46,929 nt of DNA. It comes from Microvirga brassicacearum. GTDB lineage: Bacteria > Pseudomonadota > Alphaproteobacteria > Rhizobiales > Beijerinckiaceae. The DNA lies in the NCBI RefSeq assembly GCF_008757455.1, contig NZ_VCMV01000041.1, positions 1 through 46,929 on the forward strand, in the 5' to 3' direction. Made by a program: the position numbers and the translations under genes. The notes under the pieces are model-generated. The model saw only the letters and a program-made list of their open reading frames with translations, made no database searches and was not told where the DNA came from. The number at the start of each line of letters is the position of its first letter. The first letter of the stretch is position 1. Below are positions 34,023 through 42,285 of the stretch, piece by piece.

Positions 34023-35426
34023 TCACAGTTTGTAGGCCTCTTTGGCGAGGCGATAGGCGAGATCGTGAGCAACCTCGTGCGCCTCGTCCTCTTCCAGGCG
34101 ATGGCTCGTCACGAGGTTGGCGAGAAAAGCGCAATCGACGCGCCGCGCCATGTCGTGGCGCGCGGGAATCGACAGGTAGGCGCGGGTGTCGTCGTTGAAC
34201 CCCACCGTATTGTAGAAGCCCGCCGTCTCGGTCGTGAGTTCACGAAAGCGCCGCATGCCCTCGGGCGCGTCGAAGAACCACCAGGCGGGACCGAGCTTCA
34301 AAGCCGGGTAGTGACCGGCGAGCGGCGCCAGTTCGCGCGAATAGGCTGTCTCGTCGAGGGTGAAGAGAATAATGCTGAGATTGCTGTTGTTGCCGAAGCG
34401 GTCGAGCAGCGGCTTGAGGGCGTTGACGTATTCAGTGCGGGTCGGAATATCGCCGCCCATATCGCGCCCGAAGGTACGGAAAAGGTCGGCATTATGGTTG
34501 CGGAACGAACCGGGATGGATCTGCATGACCATCCCGTCCTCGACGCTCATGGCCGCCATCTCGGTCAACATCTGGGCGCGGAACAATTCGGCATCGGCCG
34601 GACTCGCCGCATCGGTGGATACGCGCCGGAACAGGGCCTCCGCATCGGCTTTCGAGAGATCCATGGTGCGCGCGCTGGGATGTCCGTGATCGGTCGAGGT
34701 CGCGCCATGATCGCGGAAGAATGCGCGGCGCTGGCGATGGGCCTCGAGATACCCGTTCCAGGATGCCGTGTCGCAACCAGTCAGTTCGCCAAAGCGCACC
34801 AGATTGTCGCGAAATCCCTCGAAATCCGGATCGATGACGGGGTCCGGGCGATAGGCCGTGATGACGCGGCCGCTCCAGCCCGATTTCCGAATTGTGTCGT
34901 GATGTTTCAGCGGATCGAGCGGGCTCTCCGTCGTCGCAATCACCTCGATGCCGAAGCGTTCGAAGAGCGCGCGGGGCCGAAATTCCGGTGTGCGGAGCGC
35001 GGCGTCGATCCGGTCGTAATAGGCATCAGCGTTTTGCGCCGACAAGCGCTCGCTGAAACCGAACACGGTCGCGAAGGTGTGATCGAGCCAGAGCCGCGTG
35101 GGCGTGCCGCGATAGAGATGATAATGGGATGCGAACAGACGCCAGACGGCGCGCGGATCGGGCGCTGTCGCGGCACCATTCCTCGGCGCGATGCCAAGAT
35201 CCTCGAGACGGATCCCCTGGCTGTAGAGCATGCGGGAAATGTAATGGTCGGGCACGACGAAGAGCGTCGCCGGATCCGGAAACGCCTCGTTCTCCGCATA
35301 CCAGCGCGGATCGGTGTGACCGTGAGGCGAAACGATCGGCAAGTCCTTGACGGATGCGTAGAGATTGCGCGCAATGGCGCGGCTCGACGGATCGGAAGGA
35401 AATAACCGATCCTCGTGGACCAGCAT
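34023..35426 (-). CDS. uxaC: Uronate isomerase
   Basis: The 467-residue protein matches the length of UxaC (about 470). It shows PIVSPHGHTDPRWYAENEAF with the metal-binding HxH, the DHYISRMLYSQG segment, and LRLEIHPGS-like MQIHPGSFRNHN. It converts D-glucuronate to D-fructuronate and D-galacturonate to D-tagaturonate, the first step of the Ashwell pathway. ATG 35426 (MLVHEDRL) is chosen; an upstream open frame runs into the regulator's control region. It is the first gene of the six-gene minus-strand uronate operon and lies 116 bases from the divergent GntR regulator. Confidence 0.92.
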   Translation of the reverse strand: MLVHEDRLFPSDPSSRAIARNLYASVKDLPIVSPHGHTDPRWYAENEAFPDPATLFVVPDHYISRMLYSQGIRLEDLGIAPRNGAATAPDPRAVWRLFASHYHLYRGTPTRLWLDHTFATVFGFSERLSAQNADAYYDRIDAALRTPEFRPRALFERFGIEVIATTESPLDPLKHHDTIRKSGWSGRVITAYRPDPVIDPDFEGFRDNLVRFGELTGCDTASWNGYLEAHRQRRAFFRDHGATSTDHGHPSARTMDLSKADAEALFRRVSTDAASPADAELFRAQMLTEMAAMSVEDGMVMQIHPGSFRNHNADLFRTFGRDMGGDIPTRTEYVNALKPLLDRFGNNSNLSIILFTLDETAYSRELAPLAGHYPALKLGPAWWFFDAPEGMRRFRELTTETAGFYNTVGFNDDTRAYLSIPARHDMARRVDCAFLANLVTSHRLEEDEAHEVAHDLAYRLAKEAYKL

Positions 35427-35502
35427 GGCGTTACTCCCAAGGGCGGACCCGGCTTCTCGCGGCCGATTTGTCGTCCAACGCTTTACCTTAGGATGACTCA
35501 CT

Positions 35503-35539
35503 TTGCTTTGCAATGGTCTACTAGTATGGTAGCGTACCA
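35503..35539 (+). promoter_or_regulatory. Candidate promoter and GntR operator in the uxaC/gntR divergent region
   Basis: A perfect 13-base palindrome, TGGTA-GCG-TACCA (35527-35539), lies three bases before the regulator's ATG. A candidate promoter, TTGCTT (35503-35508) and TATGGT (35525-35530) with a 16-base spacer, overlaps its left arm. TGGT/ACCA half-sites are typical of FCD-GntR operators (FadR, UxuR). This would make the transcript nearly leaderless and autorepressed. A minus-strand candidate for uxaC, TTGCAA then TAAGGT after 17 bases (read on the complement of about 35513-35485), is weaker. Confidence 0.6.
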
Positions 35540-35542
35540 CTA

Positions 35543-36268
35543 ATGTCTCAGGAACCTCTTGCAAAACTTGAAGAGAGCAACGAGCCGATGGCGCGGCGGG
35601 TGACGCTGGCGTTGCGGCAGGCGATTGTGTCGATGCATCTGTCGCCGGGGGAGATGCTGTCGGAACAGGACCTCGCCCACCGCTTCGGCGTGAGCCGCTC
35701 GCCGGTGCGCGAGGCGTTCATCAAGCTGAGCCAGTCGGGCCTCGTGCGCGTGCTGCCCCAGCGCGGCACCCTGGTCGTCAAGATTTCCCGAGCCGCAGTC
35801 GAGGATGCACGCTTCATTCGCGAGGCGGTTGAATGCGCGGTGGTCCGCGAAGCGGCGCTGAAGGCCACGCCCGCGATGCTGGCCGGATTGACCGACAGCC
35901 TCGTGCGCCAGAAACGCGCCCTGCGTACCAAAACCACCTCGGAATTTCTGGCTCTCGACGAAGAGTTTCATCGGCTGCTTGCCGAGAGTGCCGGGCGCCC
36001 GGCCGCCTGGGAGATGATCGAGGACGTGAAGCCGCAGATGGACCGCGTCCGCTTCCTCGATATGTCGCAAGGGCCGCAACGCCACCGGATCATCGCGCAG
36101 CACGCCACCATCGTCGACGCGATCAAGGCCCGCGACCCTGCCCAGGCCGTGAAGGCCATGCAGGACCACCTCGGCGAAATTTTGCTCTCGCTGCCGGAAA
36201 TGGCGGCGAAATATCCGGATCTGTTCGAGCCGGCAGTCGCCGATGCGCAACCGGCTCTGAGCGCGTGA
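35543..36268 (+). CDS. GntR-family (FCD) transcriptional regulator, likely UxuR/ExuR-like
   Basis: The 241-residue protein has an N-terminal winged HTH (about 18-82, with LSEQDLAHRFGVSRSPVREAF) and a C-terminal FCD ligand-binding domain (about 95-220, with EEFHRLLAESAGR and a HRIIAQHATIVDAI motif that supplies metal and ligand contacts). It likely senses a hexuronate or aldonate pathway intermediate and represses both diverging operons. The ATG at 35543 has no SD; an alternative ATG at 35588 (MARRVTL) would give a shorter protein. It is followed after 24 bases by uxaA. Confidence 0.88.
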   Translation: MSQEPLAKLEESNEPMARRVTLALRQAIVSMHLSPGEMLSEQDLAHRFGVSRSPVREAFIKLSQSGLVRVLPQRGTLVVKISRAAVEDARFIREAVECAVVREAALKATPAMLAGLTDSLVRQKRALRTKTTSEFLALDEEFHRLLAESAGRPAAWEMIEDVKPQMDRVRFLDMSQGPQRHRIIAQHATIVDAIKARDPAQAVKAMQDHLGEILLSLPEMAAKYPDLFEPAVADAQPALSA

Positions 36269-36292
36269 ATGCGCTCGCCATAGAGGTCGATC

Positions 36293-37825
36293 ATGCTCGA
36301 TAAACCCGCCCCCCACCCGCGAACCGTTCGCCTTCACGAACGGGACAACCTTGTGGTTGCCGTCGACCCTATCGAAGTCGGCGCGCTGGCCGACGGCATC
36401 ACGGCGCTCGCGCGCATTCCGCGCGGTCACAAGATGGCAATTACCCCGTTGGCGGAAGGCGAGCCCGTTCTTAAGTTCGGGCAGATCATCGGCTTTGCGG
36501 GAAAAGCCGTGGCACCGGGCGAGTGGCTGCATGAGCACAACATCGTTCTGCATGATTTCGCACGCGATTACCGCTTCGCCGAGGCTGCGGCGGCGGAAGC
36601 CATTCTGCCTGTCGCCGAACAGGCCACCTTCGAGGGTTTCAGGCGCGCCAGCGGCAAGGTTGGAACGCGAAACTATCTGGCCATTCTCACCAGCGTGAAT
36701 TGCTCGGCAACGGTCGCGCGGTTCATCGCGCGGGAAGTTGAACGATCCGGCCTGCTCGATGAATACCCGCAGGTGGACGGCGTCATCCCGCTCGTCCACG
36801 GCACCGGCTGCGCCATGGACAACAAGGGCGAGGGCTACGACATCCTCAAGCGCACCCAATGGGGTTACGCATCCAACCCGAACATGGCGGGCGTGCTGAT
36901 GGTGGGGCTGGGCTGCGAGGTATTCCAGATCGGCCGCTGGAAGGAGGCCTATGGCCTCACCGAAAGCGACACTTTCCGCACGATGACGATTCAGGATGTC
37001 GGCGGCACGCGCAAGACGGTCGCGGCCGGTCTCGACGTCATTCGCGACATGCTGCCCGCCGCCAACCGAGCGCGGCGCGAGACCGTGCCGGCCTCGGAGC
37101 TGATGCTTGCGCTGCAATGCGGCGGATCGGACGGCTATTCGGGCATCACCGCAAATCCGGCATTGGGCGCGGCGGCCGATATCCTGGTTCGAAACGGCGG
37201 CACCGCGATCCTCTCGGAAACGCCCGAGATCTATGGCGCCGAACACCTGTTGACGCGGCGCGCGGCGACCCGCGAGATCGGCGAGAAACTCGTCCAGAGA
37301 ATCGCGTGGTGGGAAGATTATACGGCGCGCAACCGCGGCGAGATGAACAACAACCCCTCCCCCGGCAACAAGGCGGGCGGCCTCACGACGATCCTCGAGA
37401 AATCCCTCGGCGCAGCAGCGAAGGGCGGCACCACGACGATGACGGGGGTGTTCGAATACGCAGAACCGGTGACCGCAAAAGGCTTCGTGTTCATGGACAC
37501 GCCCGGCTACGATCCTGTTTCCGCGACCGGGCAAGTGGCAGGCGGCGCCAACGTGCTCTGCTTTACCACCGGGCGCGGCTCGGCCTATGGCTGCAAACCG
37601 ACGCCGTCGATCAAGCTCGCGACCAACAGCGAAATCTATCGTCGCATGATCGAGGACATGGATATCAATTGCGGCGATGTCCTCGATGGCGTCTCGATCG
37701 AGCAAAAGGGCGCGGAAATCTTCCGGACAATCCTGGATGTCGCATCCGGCAAGCGCACCAAGTCGGAGGAACTCGGCTACGGCGATGCCGAGTTCATTCC
37801 ATGGCAGGTCGGCGCCACGATGTAA
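36293..37825 (+). CDS. uxaA: Altronate dehydratase (UxaA family)
   Basis: The 510-residue protein has an N-terminal SAF-like domain (HERDNLVVAVDPIEVG) followed by the large dehydratase domain: VPLVHGTGCAM-like IPLVHGTGCAMDN, CGGSDGYSGITANPALG, ETPEIYGAEHLL, NPSPGNKAGGLTTILEKSLG and TPSIKLATNSEIY. The cysteines in GTGC, CGG and the late NCGD may bind the Fe/metal centre. It converts D-altronate to 2-keto-3-deoxygluconate. Galactarate dehydratase (GarD) is a related alternative; the uxaC neighbour favours UxaA. It is co-transcribed with the GntR gene and convergent with the DUF1508 gene. Confidence 0.88.
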   Translation: MLDKPAPHPRTVRLHERDNLVVAVDPIEVGALADGITALARIPRGHKMAITPLAEGEPVLKFGQIIGFAGKAVAPGEWLHEHNIVLHDFARDYRFAEAAAAEAILPVAEQATFEGFRRASGKVGTRNYLAILTSVNCSATVARFIAREVERSGLLDEYPQVDGVIPLVHGTGCAMDNKGEGYDILKRTQWGYASNPNMAGVLMVGLGCEVFQIGRWKEAYGLTESDTFRTMTIQDVGGTRKTVAAGLDVIRDMLPAANRARRETVPASELMLALQCGGSDGYSGITANPALGAAADILVRNGGTAILSETPEIYGAEHLLTRRAATREIGEKLVQRIAWWEDYTARNRGEMNNNPSPGNKAGGLTTILEKSLGAAAKGGTTTMTGVFEYAEPVTAKGFVFMDTPGYDPVSATGQVAGGANVLCFTTGRGSAYGCKPTPSIKLATNSEIYRRMIEDMDINCGDVLDGVSIEQKGAEIFRTILDVASGKRTKSEELGYGDAEFIPWQVGATM

Positions 37826-37837
37826 CGCCTGGAGCCG

Positions 37838-38029
37838 TCAGGTCCCGGCGATCTTCAGCGTCATGTCGACGACGGCCGCCTGCGTCGACTGCTTCACGAG
37901 CGCGATCCCGTGCTCACAATCCTCCCGGCGCTTGTAACCCTCGCCGGATTCCGCCAGCACCTGCCCGTTCTGATGCCGAAGGCGCCAGCGCCATTCGGCC
38001 CCCGCGTCACGATACAGTTCAAAACGCAT
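37838..38029 (-). CDS. YegP/DUF1508-family small protein
   Basis: The 63-residue protein begins MRFELYRDAGAEWRWRLRHQ and continues with NGQVLAESGEGYKRREDCEHG, a clear match to the DUF1508 (YegP) pattern of one repeat. Function is not established; the fold is a small beta-rich domain. GGGGAG lies six bases before ATG 38029. It ends 12 bases from the convergent uxaA stop. Confidence 0.85.
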   Translation of the reverse strand: MRFELYRDAGAEWRWRLRHQNGQVLAESGEGYKRREDCEHGIALVKQSTQAAVVDMTLKIAGT

Positions 38030-38229
38030 GTCGCTCCCCGTGTTGTGTGCGGACAACGCTCAAGCTACGCTTTGGTTTACGGGAATAGAAGTCAAATCGG
38101 CGGTGCGCCGGAGAACCGACGACGGCCGCAGGCCTCGCCGAGGTCATGAGGGACCGGGCCGGAACGCGAGCGGCAAAGAATCGTTGATGGGGCAAGCGGC
38201 GCATTACCGAGCTCACGAGAGGACGAACC

Positions 38230-38535
38230 ATGGCCAAAGACCACGATAGTTATTATTCCCCCGAAGTCGAACAGCATTTCCGCCGCCGCTCCGGCATCGG
38301 CACCTACACCGCGGGTGCGGTGGTGATTGCAGGTCTTGTGGGGCTTGGGATCGGCTGGTTGATCTATGATCGCATGTCGGCCCAGGCCGAACAGGAACGC
38401 CGCCGCCAGGCGCGTCTTGAGAACAAAGCGAATGCCCGTCGCGCGCTGGAAATGAAGAAGCGGGGGCCACAGCACCGCCACCCGGACAGCAAAAGCGCCA
38501 ACGAGGGCATGCGCAATATTCCAGCCTCGACCTGA
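38230..38535 (+). CDS. Small single-pass membrane protein of unknown function
   Basis: The 101-residue protein has a polar N-terminus with SYYSPEVEQHFRRRSG, one membrane segment (about 25-47, rich in G, A, V, I) and a highly charged C-terminal half (QAEQERRRQARLENKANARR), likely helical. GAGAGGA lies upstream of ATG 38230. No family is recognised. A longer open frame on the other strand was discounted because its translation lacks any coherent feature. Confidence 0.6.
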   Translation: MAKDHDSYYSPEVEQHFRRRSGIGTYTAGAVVIAGLVGLGIGWLIYDRMSAQAEQERRRQARLENKANARRALEMKKRGPQHRHPDSKSANEGMRNIPAST

Positions 38536-38558
38536 GACCGGTTGATCGGGCGAGAAGT

Positions 38559-38756
38559 TCAGCGGGACCTGAACAAGCGCGCGAGGCGGTCGCTGAAACG
38601 TCGCGGCCAGAATGCCACCACCGCGACGATCAAGGCCATCAGCATCAGCGTCACGAGAACCTGCACCACGCCGAAGAGCGGCGCGTCCTTGGCGAACACG
38701 ATTCCCGTCAGGACGCCCGCCGCAATCATCAACCCACGCACCAGCCAACCGATCAC
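38559..38756 (-). CDS. Small two-helix membrane protein of unknown function
   Basis: The 65-residue protein has two hydrophobic helices, one with GWLVRGLMIAAGVLTGIVF and one with LVTLMLMALIVAVVAFW, separated by a short DAPLFG turn, and ends in a basic PRRFSDRLARLFRSR tail. The GTG start at 38756 is favoured by a GGAG seven bases upstream; an in-frame TTG at 38762 overlaps this SD. Function unknown. Confidence 0.55.
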   Translation of the reverse strand: MIGWLVRGLMIAAGVLTGIVFAKDAPLFGVVQVLVTLMLMALIVAVVAFWPRRFSDRLARLFRSR

Positions 38757-38842
38757 GACCAAACTCCAGCAAGACGCATTCGCTGGATCAGCATATGTCG
38801 TGCACGCATCGATTGGCGAGACCTAATCCTCGCCCGGCAGAG

Positions 38843-38871
38843 GCGTCGGGCGATCATTTGCCGCCCGACGC
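38843..38871 (-). terminator. Hairpin just downstream of the RTX gene, terminator candidate
   Basis: Perfect 10-base arms GCGTCGGGCG (38843-38852) and CGCCCGACGC (38862-38871) enclose a 9-base loop, nine bases beyond the RTX gene stop. No U-run follows on the minus strand. A second CGCCCG at 38831-38836 could pair with CGGGCG at 38847-38852 instead, giving two exclusive hairpins. Confidence 0.55.
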
Positions 38872-38879
38872 GGCGCCGG

Positions 38880-40085
38880 TCAGATCACGAAGAAATCGTG
38901 AAAGGTCATCTTCAACTTCTTGCTGACAACCGCGAACTTGACCTGCGCCTTCGCGCCGGTGCCATCCGAGTCGTAGTAGAGGGCGCCGGTGGCTTTGTCG
39001 TAGATGATGCGATCTTCAGCGTCCGCCGCGTGTTTGCCGATCGTGAACATATCCTTGTTCATCTTGCGCGGGGACGAAGCGCTCCCCTTGCCGACCTTGA
39101 AGATGGCGTTTTCGAGATAGAAGGTGTCGGCCTTGACGTTGTAATCCGAGATCCGGTCTACATTGAACTTCTTGTTCAGCTTGCTGTTGAAGACGAATTT
39201 GTCGTTACCCAAGCCGCCGTTGAGGCGATCGTTGCCGAGGCCGCCATAGACGAGATCATTGCCGTCGCCGCCATAGGTCCAGTCGTTGCCCGCCTCGCCA
39301 AATACCCGATCATTGCCGCCTTCGCCGTAGAGAAAATCGTTTCCCGCTCCGCCGAACAACTGATCGTCACCGCCGGCGGAGAAAAGCGTGTCGTGGCCGT
39401 CCTTGCCGTCGAGCAAATCGTTGCCGGCGCCCAGGTGGCTGTTGAGACCGGATCCGAGCGCGATCACGTCGTTGCCGGGGGTGCCATATTGGGAAATGCC
39501 ATTGGAAAAGGCGGGCGCCGCTCCCTCGTCGGACACGGTGACAAAGCCCAGATCGTTTCCGCCCGGTTCGCCGAAATAGAGGTATTTCGGAGCGCCGGGA
39601 GTTCCGGTCGAGACAGCTCCATTGAGGAGGAATGTGACCTGCCCGCCTTCACCGAGCGAAAGCGCGCCGAAGCTGGCACTTTCCTGCCCATCCCGGGCGC
39701 CAAGCGTGCAGAACGCTGAGTCGTAGGCATTGCCGGTGGTGCCGAAGAGGTGATCGGTGTTCCAGAATTCAACGTCGCCGGCGTTCCATTGCCGCAGGAA
39801 CCCGGGGTGATAGACGACGCCGTTGCCGCTGAAGTCGAACGCGTTTTCGCCGACAATGAGCGTGTCGTCCGCTGCGTTCGACGCACTGGTCGTCAACTGG
39901 GAGGAAAGCTTCAGAAAGTCGAGATCGAGCCCCGACGCGCCGCCCGTGCCTCCGGATTTAATATTATCGTCCCCGAAGGTGATAGATCGAATTTCGCTCA
40001 ATCCGGACTGGCTGAGATCGATGCGGTAAACAACTGTACTTCCAACAGAACCAATTTGCTCAACATTTACTCTGACGCTGGACAT
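38880..40085 (-). CDS. RTX-type calcium-binding secreted protein
   Basis: The 401-residue protein has an N-terminal region (about 1-195) of mixed beta type, with no named domain I can recognise, then nine-residue RTX repeats (about 201-298) such as GGAGNDFLY, GEAGNDWTY and GGLGNDRLN, where Ca2+ ligands alternate. The C-terminus ends KLKMTFHDFFVI, an aromatic and hydrophobic tail often seen in type I secretion substrates. No transporter genes lie nearby, so a T1SS encoded elsewhere is assumed. GGAG lies before ATG 40085; a longer upstream frame was rejected. Function unknown; the serralysin protease HExxH motif is absent. Confidence 0.78.
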   Translation of the reverse strand: MSSVRVNVEQIGSVGSTVVYRIDLSQSGLSEIRSITFGDDNIKSGGTGGASGLDLDFLKLSSQLTTSASNAADDTLIVGENAFDFSGNGVVYHPGFLRQWNAGDVEFWNTDHLFGTTGNAYDSAFCTLGARDGQESASFGALSLGEGGQVTFLLNGAVSTGTPGAPKYLYFGEPGGNDLGFVTVSDEGAAPAFSNGISQYGTPGNDVIALGSGLNSHLGAGNDLLDGKDGHDTLFSAGGDDQLFGGAGNDFLYGEGGNDRVFGEAGNDWTYGGDGNDLVYGGLGNDRLNGGLGNDKFVFNSKLNKKFNVDRISDYNVKADTFYLENAIFKVGKGSASSPRKMNKDMFTIGKHAADAEDRIIYDKATGALYYDSDGTGAKAQVKFAVVSKKLKMTFHDFFVI

Positions 40086-40194
40086 GACTGAATACTCCAC
40101 GCACCACAACTTGCACATCATGTGGATTTTACTTGATGTCTGTCCATACCCCTTCGTGTGTATAGCGGCTTTTTGTCCTCACCCGTATGATCCA

Positions 40195-40208
40195 CTACCT
40201 AGAGGTAG
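40195..40208. promoter_or_regulatory. Palindrome CTACCT-AG-AGGTAG upstream of the RTX gene
   Basis: Six-base arms CTACCT and AGGTAG with a 2-base centre lie about 110 bases upstream of the RTX start, in the 186-base gap before the VOC gene. The gap has no open frame of note. The symmetry and short centre fit a dimeric regulator site, possibly of NarL/FixJ type (inference). Confidence 0.45.
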
Positions 40209-40271
40209 GGATTTGCGGAGAACGCCGCGAGGGTCGTCATGCGTGCTGTTCGTCGTCCGGTGGGGAAGAGT

Positions 40272-40685
40272 TCAATACCCTTCCCACAAGCCGGGCGTTG
40301 CGATTTCCAGCAGGTGCCCGTCGGGATCGCGGAAATAGAGACTGACGCCGCCGCGTGGCCATTGCATCCGGCCTTCGATGGCGATTCCGGCATCGGCGAG
40401 ATGGCGTTGCCACTCCTCCAACTGGTCGACGCCGATCGAGAAAGCCACGTGCATCGGGCCATGCCCATCATGAGGTGGAATCAATCCGCCAGGAGTTTCG
40501 ACCGGCTCAACCGACTGGCCTTGCGGAAACAACAGCAGGACGCTTTTGCCACCGACGTCATAGGCACGCATGCGGTGATCGGCACGGAGATCCCGCAAGC
40601 CAAGAACATCGCCGTAGAAGGCCGCGGCCCGGTCCAACTCAGCCACGTACAGAACAGTCTCAAGCACCCGGTCCAATTTGGGCAT
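40272..40685 (-). CDS. VOC/glyoxalase-family protein
   Basis: The 137-residue protein has the two babab modules of the vicinal oxygen chelate fold: LETVLYVAELDRAAAFYGDV at the N-terminus, a metal-ligand-bearing HVAFSI in the middle, and SLYFRDPDGHLLEIATPGLW at the end with the usual D-P-D-G and E ligand. It may act on a dicarbonyl or resistance substrate. ATG 40685 is favoured by an upstream CGGAG; another start at 40706 is possible. Confidence 0.82.
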   Translation of the reverse strand: MPKLDRVLETVLYVAELDRAAAFYGDVLGLRDLRADHRMRAYDVGGKSVLLLFPQGQSVEPVETPGGLIPPHDGHGPMHVAFSIGVDQLEEWQRHLADAGIAIEGRMQWPRGGVSLYFRDPDGHLLEIATPGLWEGY

Positions 40686-40806
40686 CGCCACGTCTCCGGT
40701 TCGCATCGTGGAAAATGCCAGAGACGGCGAGCCGTTCCCCGGTGGACTCGGCGGCCGAGGGCGCGATGCCTCCATAGTGATCGCAATAGCCTCGCCGGAT
40801 CACGCT

Positions 40807-42285
40807 TTATCGGGACGGTTTGGCTGCTGCGAGACTCGCGTCGATATCTGCATCGATCCGGGAGATCACATAAGGAAAGAAGGGGTTCGACGACATTCGC
40901 AGAAGCGAATCGAGCCCGATGATCAGGGCGCCGCGCTCGCCGCGGCCCGCTTTTGATCCGAGCGTGATGCCGAAATCCTCACCCGGCTCCGGCCTCAGAC
41001 CATAAAGAGCGTCGCTCATCGGAAAGGGCAGCGCCACATGCGACAGGGAATAGACGTCCGACGGATAGGCCAATCCCATCGGCTGGACCTCCTCCGTCGT
41101 CGCGCCGGCCTGCGTCGTCACGGCGACCACTTCGCTGCTGTCGCTGCTCGCATTCGTGATGACCGTCGTGCGAAACCGGCGCGGCGCATTGGGCAGGAGG
41201 CGGGTCACAAGCGTCTCGTTGGCGGTGCTGAACAGGAGACCGAATTTCGCCGATCGGTTGAGGTCGAACAGAACCAGTTCGCTGCCATTGGCCGGCAGGT
41301 GCGCGTAAAGAGACGAGATGATGGCCCGGGTGCTGACCGTAAAATCCAGCACCGACTGAAACGTGAGAACCGGCGGCAACCGATCGAGCCGGCCCTCGCG
41401 GGAAGCGCGAGCGATGCGCTCCTGCAGAGAGACGGTCAGGCGATGCGACTGTCGTGCCCCGTTGACGGGAAACGAGTTGTACTTGAAGGGATTGAATTCC
41501 GGCAAAATACTGAGCCATGCGGCCTTTGCAAAAGCCGGCAATACCGCCGGCATCGCCGCCAGCCCCGCAAATCGCGCGAAGCTTGTGATTCCAATCATCG
41601 GAGAGATCAGGATCAACCTGTCAGGCTTCGCCAACTGATCGTCTTCGAGGGCATCGAGAGCGTATTTCATCGCCAGCGCTCCACCGTTAGAGAAGCCCAC
41701 GATATGCAGCGGCATCGAGGGCCCGGTGCGGCGGCGCGCTTCGCGAACCGCAAGGCGGGTCGCCGCCATCCAGTCTTCCCACTCCACATCCGTCAGCGCG
41801 CCCGGGACGGTGCCGTGACCCGGCAAGCGGATCGCGACCGCGACGAAGCCGCGCTCCCGGTAGTGTCGGGCAATATGGCGGAGGCTGTAGGGCGAATCCG
41901 TCAGCCCGTGGAGAAACACGACCGCGCCGACTGGCGGTCCCTGCGGCTCGACCACATAGGTGCGGTTCCAGTCCTGAGCAAAACTGCCCGGATAGATCGG
42001 GCTCCCATCGAAGTACCGATTGACCGGGACGCGCTCTTCCGGCTCCAGCTTCTGCGTGACCTCTCTGCGCAGGTCATCGAAGATCGATTGCTCCGCTTTC
42101 AGGTATTTCCCCCAGTCGGCGGCGTCGATCTCGTCGGCGCTGAGCTCGCTCGGAATGTAGGTGTGCCAGGGCTCCAGGGGCGCTCCGCGCTGTGAATCAT
42201 AGGCTCGCACGGCCAGCAACGTCAGCGCGACCACGCCAAGCAGAATGAGTCCGCGCCTCACATGTCTGATTATCCTGCTGTGCAT
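40807..42285 (-). CDS. Membrane-anchored alpha/beta hydrolase
   Basis: The 492-residue protein has an N-terminal signal anchor (about 11-26) and a periplasmic alpha/beta hydrolase domain. The oxyanion region is VVFLHGLTDSPYS at about 122-134, then RLPGHGTVPG, and the nucleophile elbow VGFSNGGALAM with Ser at about 199. The lid and C-terminal regions are longer than usual for the family, with no other known domain. The likely activity is esterase or lipase; substrate unknown. No strong SD lies before ATG 42285. Confidence 0.75.
   Translation of the reverse strand: MHSRIIRHVRRGLILLGVVALTLLAVRAYDSQRGAPLEPWHTYIPSELSADEIDAADWGKYLKAEQSIFDDLRREVTQKLEPEERVPVNRYFDGSPIYPGSFAQDWNRTYVVEPQGPPVGAVVFLHGLTDSPYSLRHIARHYRERGFVAVAIRLPGHGTVPGALTDVEWEDWMAATRLAVREARRRTGPSMPLHIVGFSNGGALAMKYALDALEDDQLAKPDRLILISPMIGITSFARFAGLAAMPAVLPAFAKAAWLSILPEFNPFKYNSFPVNGARQSHRLTVSLQERIARASREGRLDRLPPVLTFQSVLDFTVSTRAIISSLYAHLPANGSELVLFDLNRSAKFGLLFSTANETLVTRLLPNAPRRFRTTVITNASSDSSEVVAVTTQAGATTEEVQPMGLAYPSDVYSLSHVALPFPMSDALYGLRPEPGEDFGITLGSKAGRGERGALIIGLDSLLRMSSNPFFPYVISRIDADIDASLAAAKPSR

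Noticed and set aside
31791..35405. Very long open frame (1204 codons) on the + strand across the uronate operon
   Set aside because: It is antisense to the uxaC-SBP-ATPase genes, lacks any domain, and is a codon-bias shadow; the minus-strand genes have clear families and SD sites.
35540..37705. 721-codon minus-strand open frame opposite the GntR and uxaA genes
   Set aside because: It has no motif; uxaA and GntR on the + strand are recognisable over their full lengths.
39180..39480. Repeated short units that could be a CRISPR array
   Set aside because: They are in-frame nine-residue RTX protein repeats, degenerate at DNA level and without spacer structure.
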